This document shows positions 8,598 to 17,995 of a DNA stretch of 64,000 bases, piece by piece (position 1 is the stretch's first letter; the number at the start of each line of letters is the position of its first letter). Position numbers and translations under genes: made by a program. This stretch comes from CAXXOZ01 sp963676435 (GTDB taxonomy: Bacteria > Bacillota > Clostridia > Lachnospirales > Lachnospiraceae): assembly GCA_963676435.2 (NCBI GenBank), contig CAXXOZ010000013.1:62001-126000 (forward strand), written 5' to 3'. A model generated the notes under the pieces. That model made no database searches. It saw only the letters and a list, made by a program, of their open reading frames with translations, and was not told the origin of the DNA.

Positions 8598-9488
8598 ATG
8601 TACAAAATAATTAGTGATGGTTCCTGTGACTTTGACACAGAAACAGCCAAAGAACTCGATGTAACTATTGTACCATTTTATATTTCAACTGATGGTGAAA
8701 ATTACAAAAAAGAAATTGAAGAATTAAATATTAGAGAATTTTATAATTACATAGTTAGTAATCCAGAAGTTTTTCCAAAGACTTCACTTCCTACTATACA
8801 GGATTACTTAGATTTTTTTGAACCTTTGGTTAAAGAAGGTATTTCAATAATATGCATTTGCATAAGCACTAAATTAAGTGGCTCCTATAACTCAGCTATA
8901 AATGCAAAAAATCAGATATTAGAAGATTTTCCAGATGCAAATATTGTCATTGTAGACTCACATATGAATACAGTGCTACACGGGCTTTATGTAAGAGAGG
9001 CTGTTAAACTTAGAGAAGCAGGTGCTGACTTCAACACATTGGTAAGTGCTCTTGATAACATTAAAAATACTGGCAGGATTTTCTTTACTGTAGAAAATAT
9101 TGATTATCTTTTACAAGGAGGAAGAATCGGAAAACTAATCGGCTCTGCAACAAAAACTTTAAACTTAAGACCTTTAATAGTATTAAGAGGTGGCGAAATA
9201 CACCCTGGAGGAATAGCCAGAGGTCGAAAAAAATCCACTGAAAAAATATTAGACCACATGATTAAATATATAAAAGAAAATAAAAATGATTTATCTAAAT
9301 ATGAAATCGCTGTAGGTTATGGATATGATATCGAAGAAGGAAAAAAAATATACGAAAGAGCTCTAGAGGTATTAAAAGGAGAATTTCCAGATTCAAAACC
9401 AAATATCATTTTATCCCAAATTGGAGCAACTATAGCTGTTCATACAGGACCTCATCCACTTGGTTTTGGAATAATTGAAAAAGCATAA
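8598..9488 (+). CDS. DegV family fatty-acid-binding protein
   Basis: DegV/FakB-type protein of 296 residues. In Firmicutes this family binds a fatty acid and presents it to the FakA kinase for phosphorylation. Visible family features are the N-terminal SDGSCDF, the loop KTSLPTIQDY with the lipid-head-group Thr-Ser, STKLSGSYNSA, and the C-terminal GATIAVHTGPHPLGFG. The start is set at 8598 because AAAGAGG lies 5 nt upstream; an in-frame upstream ATG at 8535 has no ribosome site and would add an unlikely 21-residue extension. No fakA is nearby. The paralogue's lipid specificity cannot be read from sequence. Confidence 0.9.
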   Translation: MYKIISDGSCDFDTETAKELDVTIVPFYISTDGENYKKEIEELNIREFYNYIVSNPEVFPKTSLPTIQDYLDFFEPLVKEGISIICICISTKLSGSYNSAINAKNQILEDFPDANIVIVDSHMNTVLHGLYVREAVKLREAGADFNTLVSALDNIKNTGRIFFTVENIDYLLQGGRIGKLIGSATKTLNLRPLIVLRGGEIHPGGIARGRKKSTEKILDHMIKYIKENKNDLSKYEIAVGYGYDIEEGKKIYERALEVLKGEFPDSKPNIILSQIGATIAVHTGPHPLGFGIIEKA

Positions 9489-9499
9489 TGTAACTTAAT

Positions 9500-9529
9500 A
9501 AATGCCGGTGAAAAATTTCACCGGCATTT
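9500..9529. terminator. Bidirectional terminator between degV and lysC
   Basis: A 13-14 bp stem, AAATGCCGGTGAAA against TTTCACCGGCATTT, stands between the convergent degV and aspartate kinase genes. T-rich sequence follows on the plus strand and the arms end in A/T runs, so it could serve both transcripts. Confidence 0.85.
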
Positions 9530-9532
9530 CCT

Positions 9533-10744
9533 TTATTCTAACCCTAAATCAAATGCATCATGAACTGCTCTTGTAGCTCTATCCACATCTGCAGCATCAA
9601 TTAAAACAGTTACTCTGATTTCTGATGTTGAAATCATTTTTATATTAATATCTTCATTGAAGAGAACTTCAAACATTTTTGCAGCAACACCTGGATCTGT
9701 CATCATTCCAGCTCCAACAACAGAAACTTTTGCTACATTTTCTTCTGACTCAACTTTTTGTGCTGTTAATGAATCTTTGTTTCTTTCTATAACATCTAAA
9801 GAACTTTGTAAGTTTTCTTTGTCTACAGTAAATGATATATCCTTTGTACCATCTCTTCCTACAGACTGTAAAATTATATCAACATTAATATTTTCTTTAG
9901 CCAATAAATTAAAAAGTTTAAAGGCAATTCCTGGAACATCTTTCAATCCTATTAATGAAATTCTTGCTGCATTTTTATCGGCTGCAACACCGCTTACTAA
10001 TCTTTTCTCCACTTTAACTTCCTCCTTAACAACTGTTCCTTCTGCGTTATTTAAGCTAGAACGTACTACCAGCTGAACATCATATTTTTTTGCCATCTCT
10101 ACAGATCTATTATGAAGAACTTTTGCACCTAAAGTTGCTAAATCTAACATTTCATCATAAGTTATTTCTTTTAATTTTCTTGCATTCGGCACAACTCTTG
10201 GATCTGATGTATATACACCTTCTACATCTGTATATATTTCACATGAATCTGCATTTAAAGCTGCTGCTAGTGCTACTGCAGTTGTGTCAGAACCTCCTCT
10301 ACCCAATGTTGTAAAATCATCATATTTATTTATTCCCTGAAAACCAGTAACTACAACAATTTTTCGATTTCCAATCTCCAGATTTATTCTATCTGTATCA
10401 ATTTTTTTAAGTCTTGAATTTCCATATGTAGAAGTAGTATGCATAGCAACTTGATATGCATTTAATGATACGGCTGGTACATCTAATGTATTCAACGCCA
10501 TAACTAAAAGAGATACTGATATTTGCTCACCTGTTACCAAAAGCATATCCATTTCTCTTTTTGAAGGAGTTTCTGTAATCTGACTTGCAAGATCGATTAA
10601 GTTGTCTGTTGTATCACCCATTGCTGATAAAACAACTACCACATCATTACCTTTGTGATACTCTTCTACACATCTTCTCGCAACATTAAATATTCTGTCT
10701 TTATCGGCTACAGAGCTTCCTCCGAATTTCTTAACAATAAGCAT
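9533..10744 (-). CDS. lysC: Aspartate kinase
   Basis: Phosphorylates L-aspartate as the first step toward lysine, threonine and methionine. The 403 residues comprise the kinase domain (KFGGSSVAD at 5-13, VVVTGFQGI, TTLGRGGSDTTA) and two C-terminal ACT domains (about 265-400) that normally bind lysine and/or threonine for feedback control. AGGAGG precedes the ATG. It is the last gene of a four-gene run (ACT regulator, hom, ApgM-like, aspartate kinase) that points to a threonine-branch role. Confidence 0.95.
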   Translation of the reverse strand: MLIVKKFGGSSVADKDRIFNVARRCVEEYHKGNDVVVVLSAMGDTTDNLIDLASQITETPSKREMDMLLVTGEQISVSLLVMALNTLDVPAVSLNAYQVAMHTTSTYGNSRLKKIDTDRINLEIGNRKIVVVTGFQGINKYDDFTTLGRGGSDTTAVALAAALNADSCEIYTDVEGVYTSDPRVVPNARKLKEITYDEMLDLATLGAKVLHNRSVEMAKKYDVQLVVRSSLNNAEGTVVKEEVKVEKRLVSGVAADKNAARISLIGLKDVPGIAFKLFNLLAKENINVDIILQSVGRDGTKDISFTVDKENLQSSLDVIERNKDSLTAQKVESEENVAKVSVVGAGMMTDPGVAAKMFEVLFNEDINIKMISTSEIRVTVLIDAADVDRATRAVHDAFDLGLE

Positions 10745-10758
10745 AGCTTTCCTCCTGA

Positions 10759-11964
10759 TTAAACTTTTTCAAACATATAATCTATTATTTCATAACCCTT
10801 ATCAACTCTATTTTCACTGTTTAGTGCATCTTTTTCTGAATAGCACCACTCATTATTCTGCTCATTTTTACTATTGTACAGTAAATATGGGACAGGATCA
10901 GATGTATGTGTTCTTAATCTGATAGGAGTTGGATGATCTGGAAGGACCAATATTTTAAAATCTTCCCCTGACTTTTTAAGTGCTTCATATACTCTTTTTA
11001 TCACCCTTGTATCTAAATACTCAATCGCTTTTATTTTGTTTTCAACACTTCCCTGATGACCCATTTCATCTGGAGCCTCAACATGAATATATACAAAATC
11101 AAAGCCTTCTTTTAAAAGTGCATTTACTCCAGCATCTGCTTTACCCTCGTAATTGGTATGAAGAGTAGCATCTGCTCCTTCTACATTTATGTTATACATA
11201 CCTGCACCAACCGCTATTCCCTTAAGTAAATCTACTGCTGAAATCATCGCACCCTTTTTCCCTGTTTTTTCTTCAAATGAAGAAATAGTCGGTTTTGTCC
11301 CTGCTCCCCAAAACCAAATTGAGTTGGCGGGATTCAATCCTTTTTTTACTCTTTCTATATTAATAGGATGTTTTGACAAAATATCATAGCTTTTTTTCAT
11401 CATTTCTTTTAAATCTTTTTGTTCTGGTAAATAAGCACCTATTTCTTTTCCTAAAATATCATGTGGCGGAACCAAATCCACAACATCTCCTTTATCATGG
11501 ATTAAAAGATGCCTGTAACTTGTTCCTAAATAATATTTATATTCTTCATTCTCTAATTGCTCTTTTACCGCATTTAAAAGTTCTTTAGCCTCTTTAGTAC
11601 TTATCTCAGAAGAACTATGATCAATCATCGATTTTTCTTCATAGATTTTATCATCATCCGAAACCGTTACAAGGTTACACCTTATCGCAATATCTGTATC
11701 TGACATTTCCACACCAATACTAAGGGCTTCTAATGGTGAACGGCCTGAATAATAAATCTCTGGATTATATCCTAAAACAGAAAGATTCGCAGTATCACTG
11801 CCAGGTTTCATACCCTCTGGTATTGTACTTACTAGCCCTACTTCAGATAATTTTGAAAGTTTATCTAGTGTGGGTGTATCTGCAACCTCTAAAGGTGTTT
11901 TATTTCCAAGTTTTTCTATAGGTTCATCTGACATTCCGTCCCCAAGAACAACTACATATTTCAT
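10759..11964 (-). CDS. ApgM-family protein, probable homoserine kinase
   Basis: A 401-residue member of the alkaline-phosphatase-like metalloenzyme superfamily related to archaeal-type cofactor-independent phosphoglycerate mutase. It has VVLGDGMSDEPIE at the N-terminus, GSDTANLSVLGY with the nucleophile-region Ser, VEAPDEMGHQG, and a DHPTPIRLRTHTSDPVP C-terminal metal site. A branch of this family is annotated as a proposed homoserine kinase in organisms lacking ThrB. Position 2 bp before hom and 14 bp after the start of lysC's ribosome site argues strongly for that role here rather than glycolysis. Without biochemical data the alternative, a true ApgM mutase, remains open. Confidence 0.85.
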   Translation of the reverse strand: MKYVVVLGDGMSDEPIEKLGNKTPLEVADTPTLDKLSKLSEVGLVSTIPEGMKPGSDTANLSVLGYNPEIYYSGRSPLEALSIGVEMSDTDIAIRCNLVTVSDDDKIYEEKSMIDHSSSEISTKEAKELLNAVKEQLENEEYKYYLGTSYRHLLIHDKGDVVDLVPPHDILGKEIGAYLPEQKDLKEMMKKSYDILSKHPINIERVKKGLNPANSIWFWGAGTKPTISSFEEKTGKKGAMISAVDLLKGIAVGAGMYNINVEGADATLHTNYEGKADAGVNALLKEGFDFVYIHVEAPDEMGHQGSVENKIKAIEYLDTRVIKRVYEALKKSGEDFKILVLPDHPTPIRLRTHTSDPVPYLLYNSKNEQNNEWCYSEKDALNSENRVDKGYEIIDYMFEKV

Positions 11965-11966
11965 TT

Positions 11967-13184
11967 TTATCCCTCTATTCTTATTCTGGTCTTAAAGCCT
12001 TTGATTTTTGAAATTTTATTTTCAAAGTCTTCTTCAGACATTTTTTCTGTAATAAATGCAAATTCATTATCTAGTTTTTCAAGCTTGATTAACACTACTT
12101 TACCAAACTCTTTTTCAATATTTGAAATTTCTTTTGAAGATTCACCTGCAACTCTTACAAAGAATTTTTTCTCTGAAGATTTAATCGCGGTCAACTCAAG
12201 TTTTTCTTTGGTCCATTGAATCTCTACATTGTCATTTAAGTGTTTTATTGCATCAATCATATCAGAAACTACAGCACTTGCAGTAGGAAGTTTTCCCGCT
12301 CCTGCTCCATAAAACATAGTATCTCCTAACACATTTCCTCTAACAAGAATTGCGTTCATAACTCCATTAACACTATATAAAGGATTTGATTCATCAATCA
12401 TAACTGGAGCAACCATGGCGTATATTTTACCATCAGCTTTTTCCATTCTTCCAAATATCTTTATTGACATTCCTAATTTATTAGCATACATAAAATCTGT
12501 ATCTGTAATTTTTGTTATACCCTCAGTATATATTTCCTCGAAATCAACAGTTTTACCATATACTAAAGATGTTAAAATTGCTATTTTTCTACATGCATCA
12601 TGTCCTTCAACATCTGCTTCTGGATTTTTTTCAGCATAACCTAAATCCTGAGCTTCTTTTAAAACAGTATCAAAGTCCAGTCCTTCTTTGCTCATTTTTG
12701 TAAGTATATAATTTGTAGTTCCATTTAATATACCTGAAACTTCATAGATATCATCCGCTGTAATAGAACTTATAAGTGGCCTTATTATAGGTATTCCACC
12801 ACCAACACTTGCTTCGAAAAAGAAGTTTCTATTTTTTTCTCTTGCTATTTCTAAAAGTTCAGGACCATGTTTTGCAACAAGTTCCTTATTAGAAGTACAA
12901 ACACTTTTACCAGCTAATAAAGCTTTTTTTACAAAAGTGTATGCTGGCTCTACTCCTCCTAAAACTTCCGCTATAACTTCTACTTCTGGATCATTTAAAA
13001 TCACTTCATAATCATTTGTTAACACTTTTTCTACTGGATCACCAGGAAACTCTCTTAAATCAAGAACATATTTCACATTAACCTGATCCCCTGCTTTTTT
13101 ATTTACTATTTCCTGATTAGTATTAATTACTTCAAAAACACCTGATCCTACTGTACCATATCCTAACACTGCAACATTTTTCAT
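11967..13184 (-). CDS. hom: Homoserine dehydrogenase
   Basis: Reduces aspartate semialdehyde to homoserine with NAD(P)H. The 405-residue protein has the Rossmann start VAVLGYGTVGSGVF, the catalytic core with GILNGTTNYILT and the D-E-K region LGYAEKNPEADVEGHDA, and a C-terminal ACT domain (about 325-405) expected to sense threonine. I choose the ATG at 13184, ten bases after AGGAG; an in-frame GTG at 13190 is only four bases from it. The gene begins 2 bp after the upstream ACT gene's stop, indicating coupling. Confidence 0.95.
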   Translation of the reverse strand: MKNVAVLGYGTVGSGVFEVINTNQEIVNKKAGDQVNVKYVLDLREFPGDPVEKVLTNDYEVILNDPEVEVIAEVLGGVEPAYTFVKKALLAGKSVCTSNKELVAKHGPELLEIAREKNRNFFFEASVGGGIPIIRPLISSITADDIYEVSGILNGTTNYILTKMSKEGLDFDTVLKEAQDLGYAEKNPEADVEGHDACRKIAILTSLVYGKTVDFEEIYTEGITKITDTDFMYANKLGMSIKIFGRMEKADGKIYAMVAPVMIDESNPLYSVNGVMNAILVRGNVLGDTMFYGAGAGKLPTASAVVSDMIDAIKHLNDNVEIQWTKEKLELTAIKSSEKKFFVRVAGESSKEISNIEKEFGKVVLIKLEKLDNEFAFITEKMSEEDFENKISKIKGFKTRIRIEG

Positions 13185-13186
13185 AA

Positions 13187-13633
13187 TCACTTTTCTCCTG
13201 CCAAAATTTTTAAATAATGTATTCCTTGTTTTGCTTCCATTTCTTCTATCATCTCTGAAACATCACCTGAAGATTTTAAAACTTCTATACTTATAGTAAG
13301 TGAGGCAATCCCGTTTACTGGAATTGTCTGATTGATAGTTAAAACATTTGCATCGTAATCAGCAATTTGTTTTAACACTGCAGAAAGCAAGCCTGGTGTA
13401 TCGTCCATTTGTAATACAAAGGTTACTGTTTTTCCTTTTGCATTATCAGTAAATGGAAAAATATCATCTTTATATTTGTAAAAAGAACTTCGGCTAAGCC
13501 CTACCTTCTCAGTAGCCTCTTGTACTGTAAGGTTTAAGTCTCTTTCTAAAAGCTTTTTTGCTTCAACTACTTTTTGTAAAACTTCAGGTACTGCCTTTTG
13601 TTTAATTACAAAATATTTACTTGATTCACCCAT
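13187..13633 (-). CDS. ACT domain-containing protein (PheB / UPF0735 family)
   Basis: A 148-residue protein with an N-terminal helix-turn-helix-like segment (LTVQEATEKVGLSRSSFYKYKDD, written in part) and a C-terminal ACT domain (about 70-145, VLQMDDTPGLLSAVLKQIADY). It matches the UPF0735/PheB family, which frequently heads threonine or phenylalanine operons and is probably an amino-acid-sensing regulator. The start at 13633 has AGAGGT eight bases upstream; a longer 161-residue frame lacks a ribosome site. It leads the hom-(kinase)-lysC operon, so a role in controlling it is inferred. Confidence 0.86.
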   Translation of the reverse strand: MGESSKYFVIKQKAVPEVLQKVVEAKKLLERDLNLTVQEATEKVGLSRSSFYKYKDDIFPFTDNAKGKTVTFVLQMDDTPGLLSAVLKQIADYDANVLTINQTIPVNGIASLTISIEVLKSSGDVSEMIEEMEAKQGIHYLKILAGEK

Positions 13634-13734
13634 GCTTTTCGACCTCTTTTCATGTATTCGCAAGAAGCACATTTGTCTTTAATAGAAAGATATTATCATA
13701 GAAGACTTTTTTGCGCAAGAGGTTTTTGTGTAAA

Positions 13735-13773
13735 AATAGCAAAAAAATGAGTATGACTTTTTAAATCATACTC
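13735..13773 (-). terminator. Intrinsic terminator after cheW
   Basis: Stem GAGTATGA against TCATACTC (13749-13773) followed on the minus strand by seven Us closes the hpf-secA-prfB-cheW transcript, 18 bp after the cheW stop codon. Confidence 0.87.
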
Positions 13774-13790
13774 AGAACTTTTATAGCATA

Positions 13791-14255
13791 TTATTCAATA
13801 CTATCTATCATATTTTTTAAATTTCTTTTTTCTTCTTCTTCTAGAAGCTCAACTGGATTTATTATCATTATGAGCTTATTGTCAATATTAGCAATTTTAT
13901 GCAGATATCTTGTTTTATCACTTTTTATTATGGCTGGTGACTCATACACCTTTGTTGCTTCAACATCTTTAATATTTTCAACTTCATCAACTTCTAAGGC
14001 AATTGAAATATCCCCGATTCTGACTACTATCATTTTTCCCTCTTCCGCCATAACAGAATCATCCATATTAAATTTTGATTTAAGACTATATAAAGGTATT
14101 ACTTCACCTCTTAAATTTATAATTCCTTTTATATACTGAGGGGAATTTGGTGCAGGAAAAACTTCGATTCTATTCTCAATACTGCTAACTATTTCAATAT
14201 CAACTCCGAAACTTTCTCCTGATAATTTAAAAACTACAGGTTTTAAATCTTGCAT
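13791..14255 (-). CDS. cheW: CheW-like chemotaxis coupling protein
   Basis: A single CheW domain of 154 residues, of the kind that links chemoreceptors to the kinase CheA. Visible features are KPVVFKLSGESFGVDIEIVSSI, the PQYIKGIINLRGEVIPLY segment typical of CheW, and the second half-barrel DISIALEVDEVENI. It follows prfB by 18 bp and ends at a strong terminator, so it seems to be the last gene of a translation and secretion operon, an unexpected partner. The only chemoreceptor in the window is at 32.4 kb. It could equally act as a scaffold outside chemotaxis. Confidence 0.88.
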   Translation of the reverse strand: MQDLKPVVFKLSGESFGVDIEIVSSIENRIEVFPAPNSPQYIKGIINLRGEVIPLYSLKSKFNMDDSVMAEEGKMIVVRIGDISIALEVDEVENIKDVEATKVYESPAIIKSDKTRYLHKIANIDNKLIMIINPVELLEEEEKRNLKNMIDSIE

Positions 14256-14273
14256 TTTTTTACCTCCGATATA

Positions 14274-15381
14274 TTAATTCAAACTAAGATATTTTAGGTA
14301 GGCATTAATAAATGGATCTAGATTGCCGTCAAGCACTCCTTCAACATTACCAACCTCTTCATTTGTTCTATGGTCTTTAACCATTGTATATGGCTGCATT
14401 ACATAAGAACGTATTTGATTGCCCCAGCCAATATCTTTAACCTCTCCTCTGATATCTGAAGCTTTTTTTGCATTTTCTTCCTGTTTTAACAGATACAGCC
14501 TAGCCTTGAGCATTTTCAATGCTTTGTCTTTGTTTTTATGTTGAGAGCGCTCATTTTGACATTGAACAACAATATTTGTAGGCAAATGAGTTATTCTAAT
14601 TGCTGATGAGGTTTTGTTTACATGCTGTCCACCCGCACCACTTGCACGATAAGTATCAATCTTTATATCGTCATCATTTATCTCAATACCTGTGTCTTCC
14701 TCAATATCTGGCATGACATCACATGAAGCAAATGAAGTCTGCCTTTTACCTGCTGCATTAAAAGGTGAAATTCTAACCAACCTATGAACTCCTCTTTCTG
14801 ATTTTAAATATCCAAAAGCATTTTCTCCAGAGATTTCAACTGTTACTGACTTAAATCCTGCTTCTTCACCATCAAGGTAATCAATGATTTCTGATTTGAA
14901 ACCTTTTGAATCTGCCCATCTCTGATACATTCTAAGAAGCATAGCGACCCAGTCACAGGATTCAGTCCCTCCTGCACCTGCATGAAGGCTTAAGATTGCA
15001 TTGTCTCTGTCATATTCACCTGATAAAAGAGTAGATATTCTCAACGATTCAAATGAACTTATAAAATCATCTAAAAGTTCTTTTATCTCTGGTACTAGAC
15101 TTTCGTCATTTTCTTCGTAACCCATTTCAATCAATGTAGATATATCATCGTATTTAGAACTTATTTCACTATAAACTTCAATAGTATCTTTTAATGTTTT
15201 ACTTTCTTTCATGATTTTTGTAGACTCCTCTGGATCGTCCCAAAAACCTTGTTCTTCCATTAGTTTTTCAATTTGACTTATTCTTTTTTCTTTCCCTGAT
15301 AAGTCAAAGTGAATCCCTCACTTCCTGTAGAGGGGTTGTATACGTATTTAACGTATATTTAAACTGGTCTAATTCAACCAC
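14274..15381 (-). CDS. prfB: Peptide chain release factor 2, expressed by programmed +1 frameshift
   Basis: RF2 recognises UGA and UAA and triggers peptide release. The gene is in two frames: 25 codons from a GTG at 15381 end at the in-frame UGA (15306-15304), and the main frame continues from 15305 to 14274. Slipping one base at CTT-TGA-C fuses them into 368 residues, the normal RF2 length. The main part has the anticodon-like SPF motif (RISPFNAAGKR) and the catalytic GGQ (GAGGQHVNKT). The GTG is supported by AAGAGGTGA six bases upstream and by the conserved VxELxQFKY start. It lies 26 bp after secA. Confidence 0.96.
15302..15325 (-). other. Programmed +1 frameshift site of prfB
   Basis: On the minus strand codon 25 CTT is followed by the stop TGA and then C, giving the canonical slippery CUU-UGA-C. 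A purine-rich GTGAGGGA block just upstream resembles the internal Shine-Dalgarno that promotes the shift. The in-frame stop is UGA, the codon RF2 itself reads, so low RF2 lets ribosomes shift and make more RF2. Confidence 0.93.
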
Positions 15382-15407
15382 AGAAAATCACCTCTTTTTT
15401 AACAATG

Positions 15408-17972
15408 TTATTTTCTACCACAACACTGTTTGTATTTTTTACCACTTCCACATGGGCAAGGAGCATTAGGATATACTTTTTCATCTTTTTTAACTGGTCC
15501 TTTTGCTAGAGATTCATCCTTGTTTGTGCCTGTAACTTTAGCAACTTGCTCTCTTTCTACCTTCTGCTCCACTTTTACATTAAATAAAAGTTTCACAGTA
15601 TCTTGCTGAATATTCATTGTCATTTCATCAAACATATCATATCCACGCATTTTATATTCAACAACAGGATCTCTTTGTCCATATGCCTGTAAGCCAATCC
15701 CTTGCCTTAACTGATCCATATCATCAATATGATCCATCCATTTCCTATCAATAACCTTTAATAAAATAACTCTTTCTAGTTCTCTCATATGTTCAGGTTC
15801 AGGAAATTGTGCTTCTTTTTCTTCATATAGTTTTGTCGCTGTTTCTTTTATACTTTGTTTTAAATCAGCTTTTTTATATGACTTGTATTGTTCTTCTGTT
15901 AAAATAACTGGTTTCATTGGAATTATAGGAAGTAATAATTCATTTAATTCAATCATATTCCACTCACTTGGAGTGCTACCTTCCATAACAGAAATATCTA
16001 CAATATAATCTACAGTATCCATAATCATCTTATGAATAGCTTCTTTCATATTTTCTCCGTTTAAAACTCTTAATCTTTCTGAGTAAATAATCTCTCTTTG
16101 TTCATTCATAACCTGATCATATTCAAGAAGATTTTTTCTGATTCCGAAGTTATTATTTTCTATTTTTGTTTGAGCTCTTTCTATAGCATTTGAAAGAAGC
16201 TTATGTTCTATCTGTTGATTATCTGCTACTCCAATTGCATTAAAAACTGACAGCAATCTTTCTGGTCCAAAAAGTCTCATTATGTCGTCTTCAAGAGAAA
16301 TATAAAATCTTGATTCACCAGGATCTCCCTGACGCCCTGCTCGACCTCTTAACTGATTGTCAATACGTCTTGAATCATGCCTTTCAGTTCCGATGATTTT
16401 TAAACCACCTGCTGCTTTTGAGTCATCATCTAATTTAATGTCCGTACCACGACCAGCCATATTTGTTGCAATAGTAACTGCTCCATGAAGTCCTGCACCA
16501 GCAACAATTTCAGCTTCCTGCTCATGAAATTTTGCATTAAGTACATTATGCTTTATTCCCTTTTTCTTTAGGTGCATACTTATTTCTTCTGAAGATTCAA
16601 TTGTTATTGTTCCCACTAAAACTGGCTGACCTTTTTTATTTGCCTCTTCTATTTCTTCTACAACAGAATGTATTTTTTCTCTTTTAGTTTTGTATACTGC
16701 ATCTTCTTTATCTATTCTGGCAATTTTTTTATTTGTAGGTATTTCAACAACATCCATTCCATAAATATCGCGAAACTCTTTTTCTTCTGTCAAGGCTGTG
16801 CCTGTCATTCCAGACTTTTTGTCATATTTATTAAAGAAATTCTGGAATGTTATGGTCGCTAAAGTCTTGCTTTCTCTTTTTACTTTAACATGTTCTTTTG
16901 CTTCGATAGCCTGATGAAGTCCATCAGAATATCTTCTTCCAGGCATTATACGTCCAGTAAATTCATCAACAATAAGAATCTGGTCATCTTTTATAACATA
17001 GTCCTGATCCTTAAACATCAAGTTATGAGCTCTTAATGCTAATATTATATTATGTTGTATTTCAAGATTTTCAGGATCTGCAAGATTTTCAATTCTAAAG
17101 AATTTCTCAACTTTTTTAACACCTTCTGCTGTTAAGTTTACGATTTTATCTTTTTCATTAACAACAAAATCTCCTTCTTCTTCCATTTCTTCTTTCATTA
17201 ATGCAGCCATTTTAGTTAATTCTTTTTCCGAACCTCTTTGTAATTGTTTTGCTAAAACATCACACATTTCATATAGTTTTGTTGATTTCCCACTTTGACC
17301 TGAAATAATAAGAGGTGTCCTTGCTTCATCAATAAGAACTGAATCCACTTCATCGACAATGGCGAAGTTTAAGCCTCTCCCAACTAGTCTTTCTTTATAA
17401 ACAACCATGTTGTCCCTAAGGTAATCAAAACCAAGTTCATTGTTAGTAATATAAGTAATATCACTATTATATGCTTCTCTTCGTTCGTCATTGTTCATGC
17501 TGTTTAAAACAACTCCTACATTTAGACCTAAGAACCTGTGTACCTGACCCATCCATTCAGCATCACGATTAGCAAGATAATCATTTACTGTAACAACATG
17601 TACACCCTTTCCTGTAAGAGCATTTAAATACGCAGGAAGAAGACAGGTTTGAGTCTTCCCTTCACCCGTCTTCATCTCTGCTATTCTTCCTTGATGTAAA
17701 ACTATCCCACCATAAAGCTGAACTTCATAATGTTCTGTTTTTAATATTCTTCTAGCTGCCTCTCTTACCGTTGCGTAAGCTTCTGGCAATAATTCGTCTA
17801 GGCTTTCACCTTCCTCAATTCTTTTTTTAAACTCTTTTGTTTTGTCTTGTAACTGTGCATCGCTTAATTCCATCATGGCAGGTCTTAGTTCATTAATCTT
17901 TGCTACCAAAGGGGAAATTCTCTTTAACTCGCGCTCACTATGTGTTCCAAAAACCTTGTCTATTAATCCCAT
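15408..17972 (-). CDS. secA: Protein translocase ATPase SecA
   Basis: Motor ATPase that drives preproteins through SecYEG. The 854 residues show Walker A MKTGEGKTQ, the Walker B/DEAD-like box VDEVDSVLIDEART, GGLKIIGTERHDSRRIDNQLRGRAGRQG (motifs V-VI, in part) and the C-terminal SEC-C zinc motif CPCGSGKKYKQCC. The frame opens with two adjacent ATGs; the second, at 17972, has the better spacing to AGGAG. It follows hpf by 23 bp and precedes prfB, the common Firmicutes order hpf-secA-prfB. Confidence 0.97.
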   Translation of the reverse strand: MGLIDKVFGTHSERELKRISPLVAKINELRPAMMELSDAQLQDKTKEFKKRIEEGESLDELLPEAYATVREAARRILKTEHYEVQLYGGIVLHQGRIAEMKTGEGKTQTCLLPAYLNALTGKGVHVVTVNDYLANRDAEWMGQVHRFLGLNVGVVLNSMNNDERREAYNSDITYITNNELGFDYLRDNMVVYKERLVGRGLNFAIVDEVDSVLIDEARTPLIISGQSGKSTKLYEMCDVLAKQLQRGSEKELTKMAALMKEEMEEEGDFVVNEKDKIVNLTAEGVKKVEKFFRIENLADPENLEIQHNIILALRAHNLMFKDQDYVIKDDQILIVDEFTGRIMPGRRYSDGLHQAIEAKEHVKVKRESKTLATITFQNFFNKYDKKSGMTGTALTEEKEFRDIYGMDVVEIPTNKKIARIDKEDAVYKTKREKIHSVVEEIEEANKKGQPVLVGTITIESSEEISMHLKKKGIKHNVLNAKFHEQEAEIVAGAGLHGAVTIATNMAGRGTDIKLDDDSKAAGGLKIIGTERHDSRRIDNQLRGRAGRQGDPGESRFYISLEDDIMRLFGPERLLSVFNAIGVADNQQIEHKLLSNAIERAQTKIENNNFGIRKNLLEYDQVMNEQREIIYSERLRVLNGENMKEAIHKMIMDTVDYIVDISVMEGSTPSEWNMIELNELLLPIIPMKPVILTEEQYKSYKKADLKQSIKETATKLYEEKEAQFPEPEHMRELERVILLKVIDRKWMDHIDDMDQLRQGIGLQAYGQRDPVVEYKMRGYDMFDEMTMNIQQDTVKLLFNVKVEQKVEREQVAKVTGTNKDESLAKGPVKKDEKVYPNAPCPCGSGKKYKQCCGRK

Positions 17973-17995
17973 CATATTCTCCTAAAGCTGGTTTT

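Noticed and set aside
14274..15381. prfB as a broken gene
   Set aside because: The in-frame stop is UGA in the canonical CUU-UGA-C context and the second frame continues the conserved N-terminus, so it is recoding, not damage.
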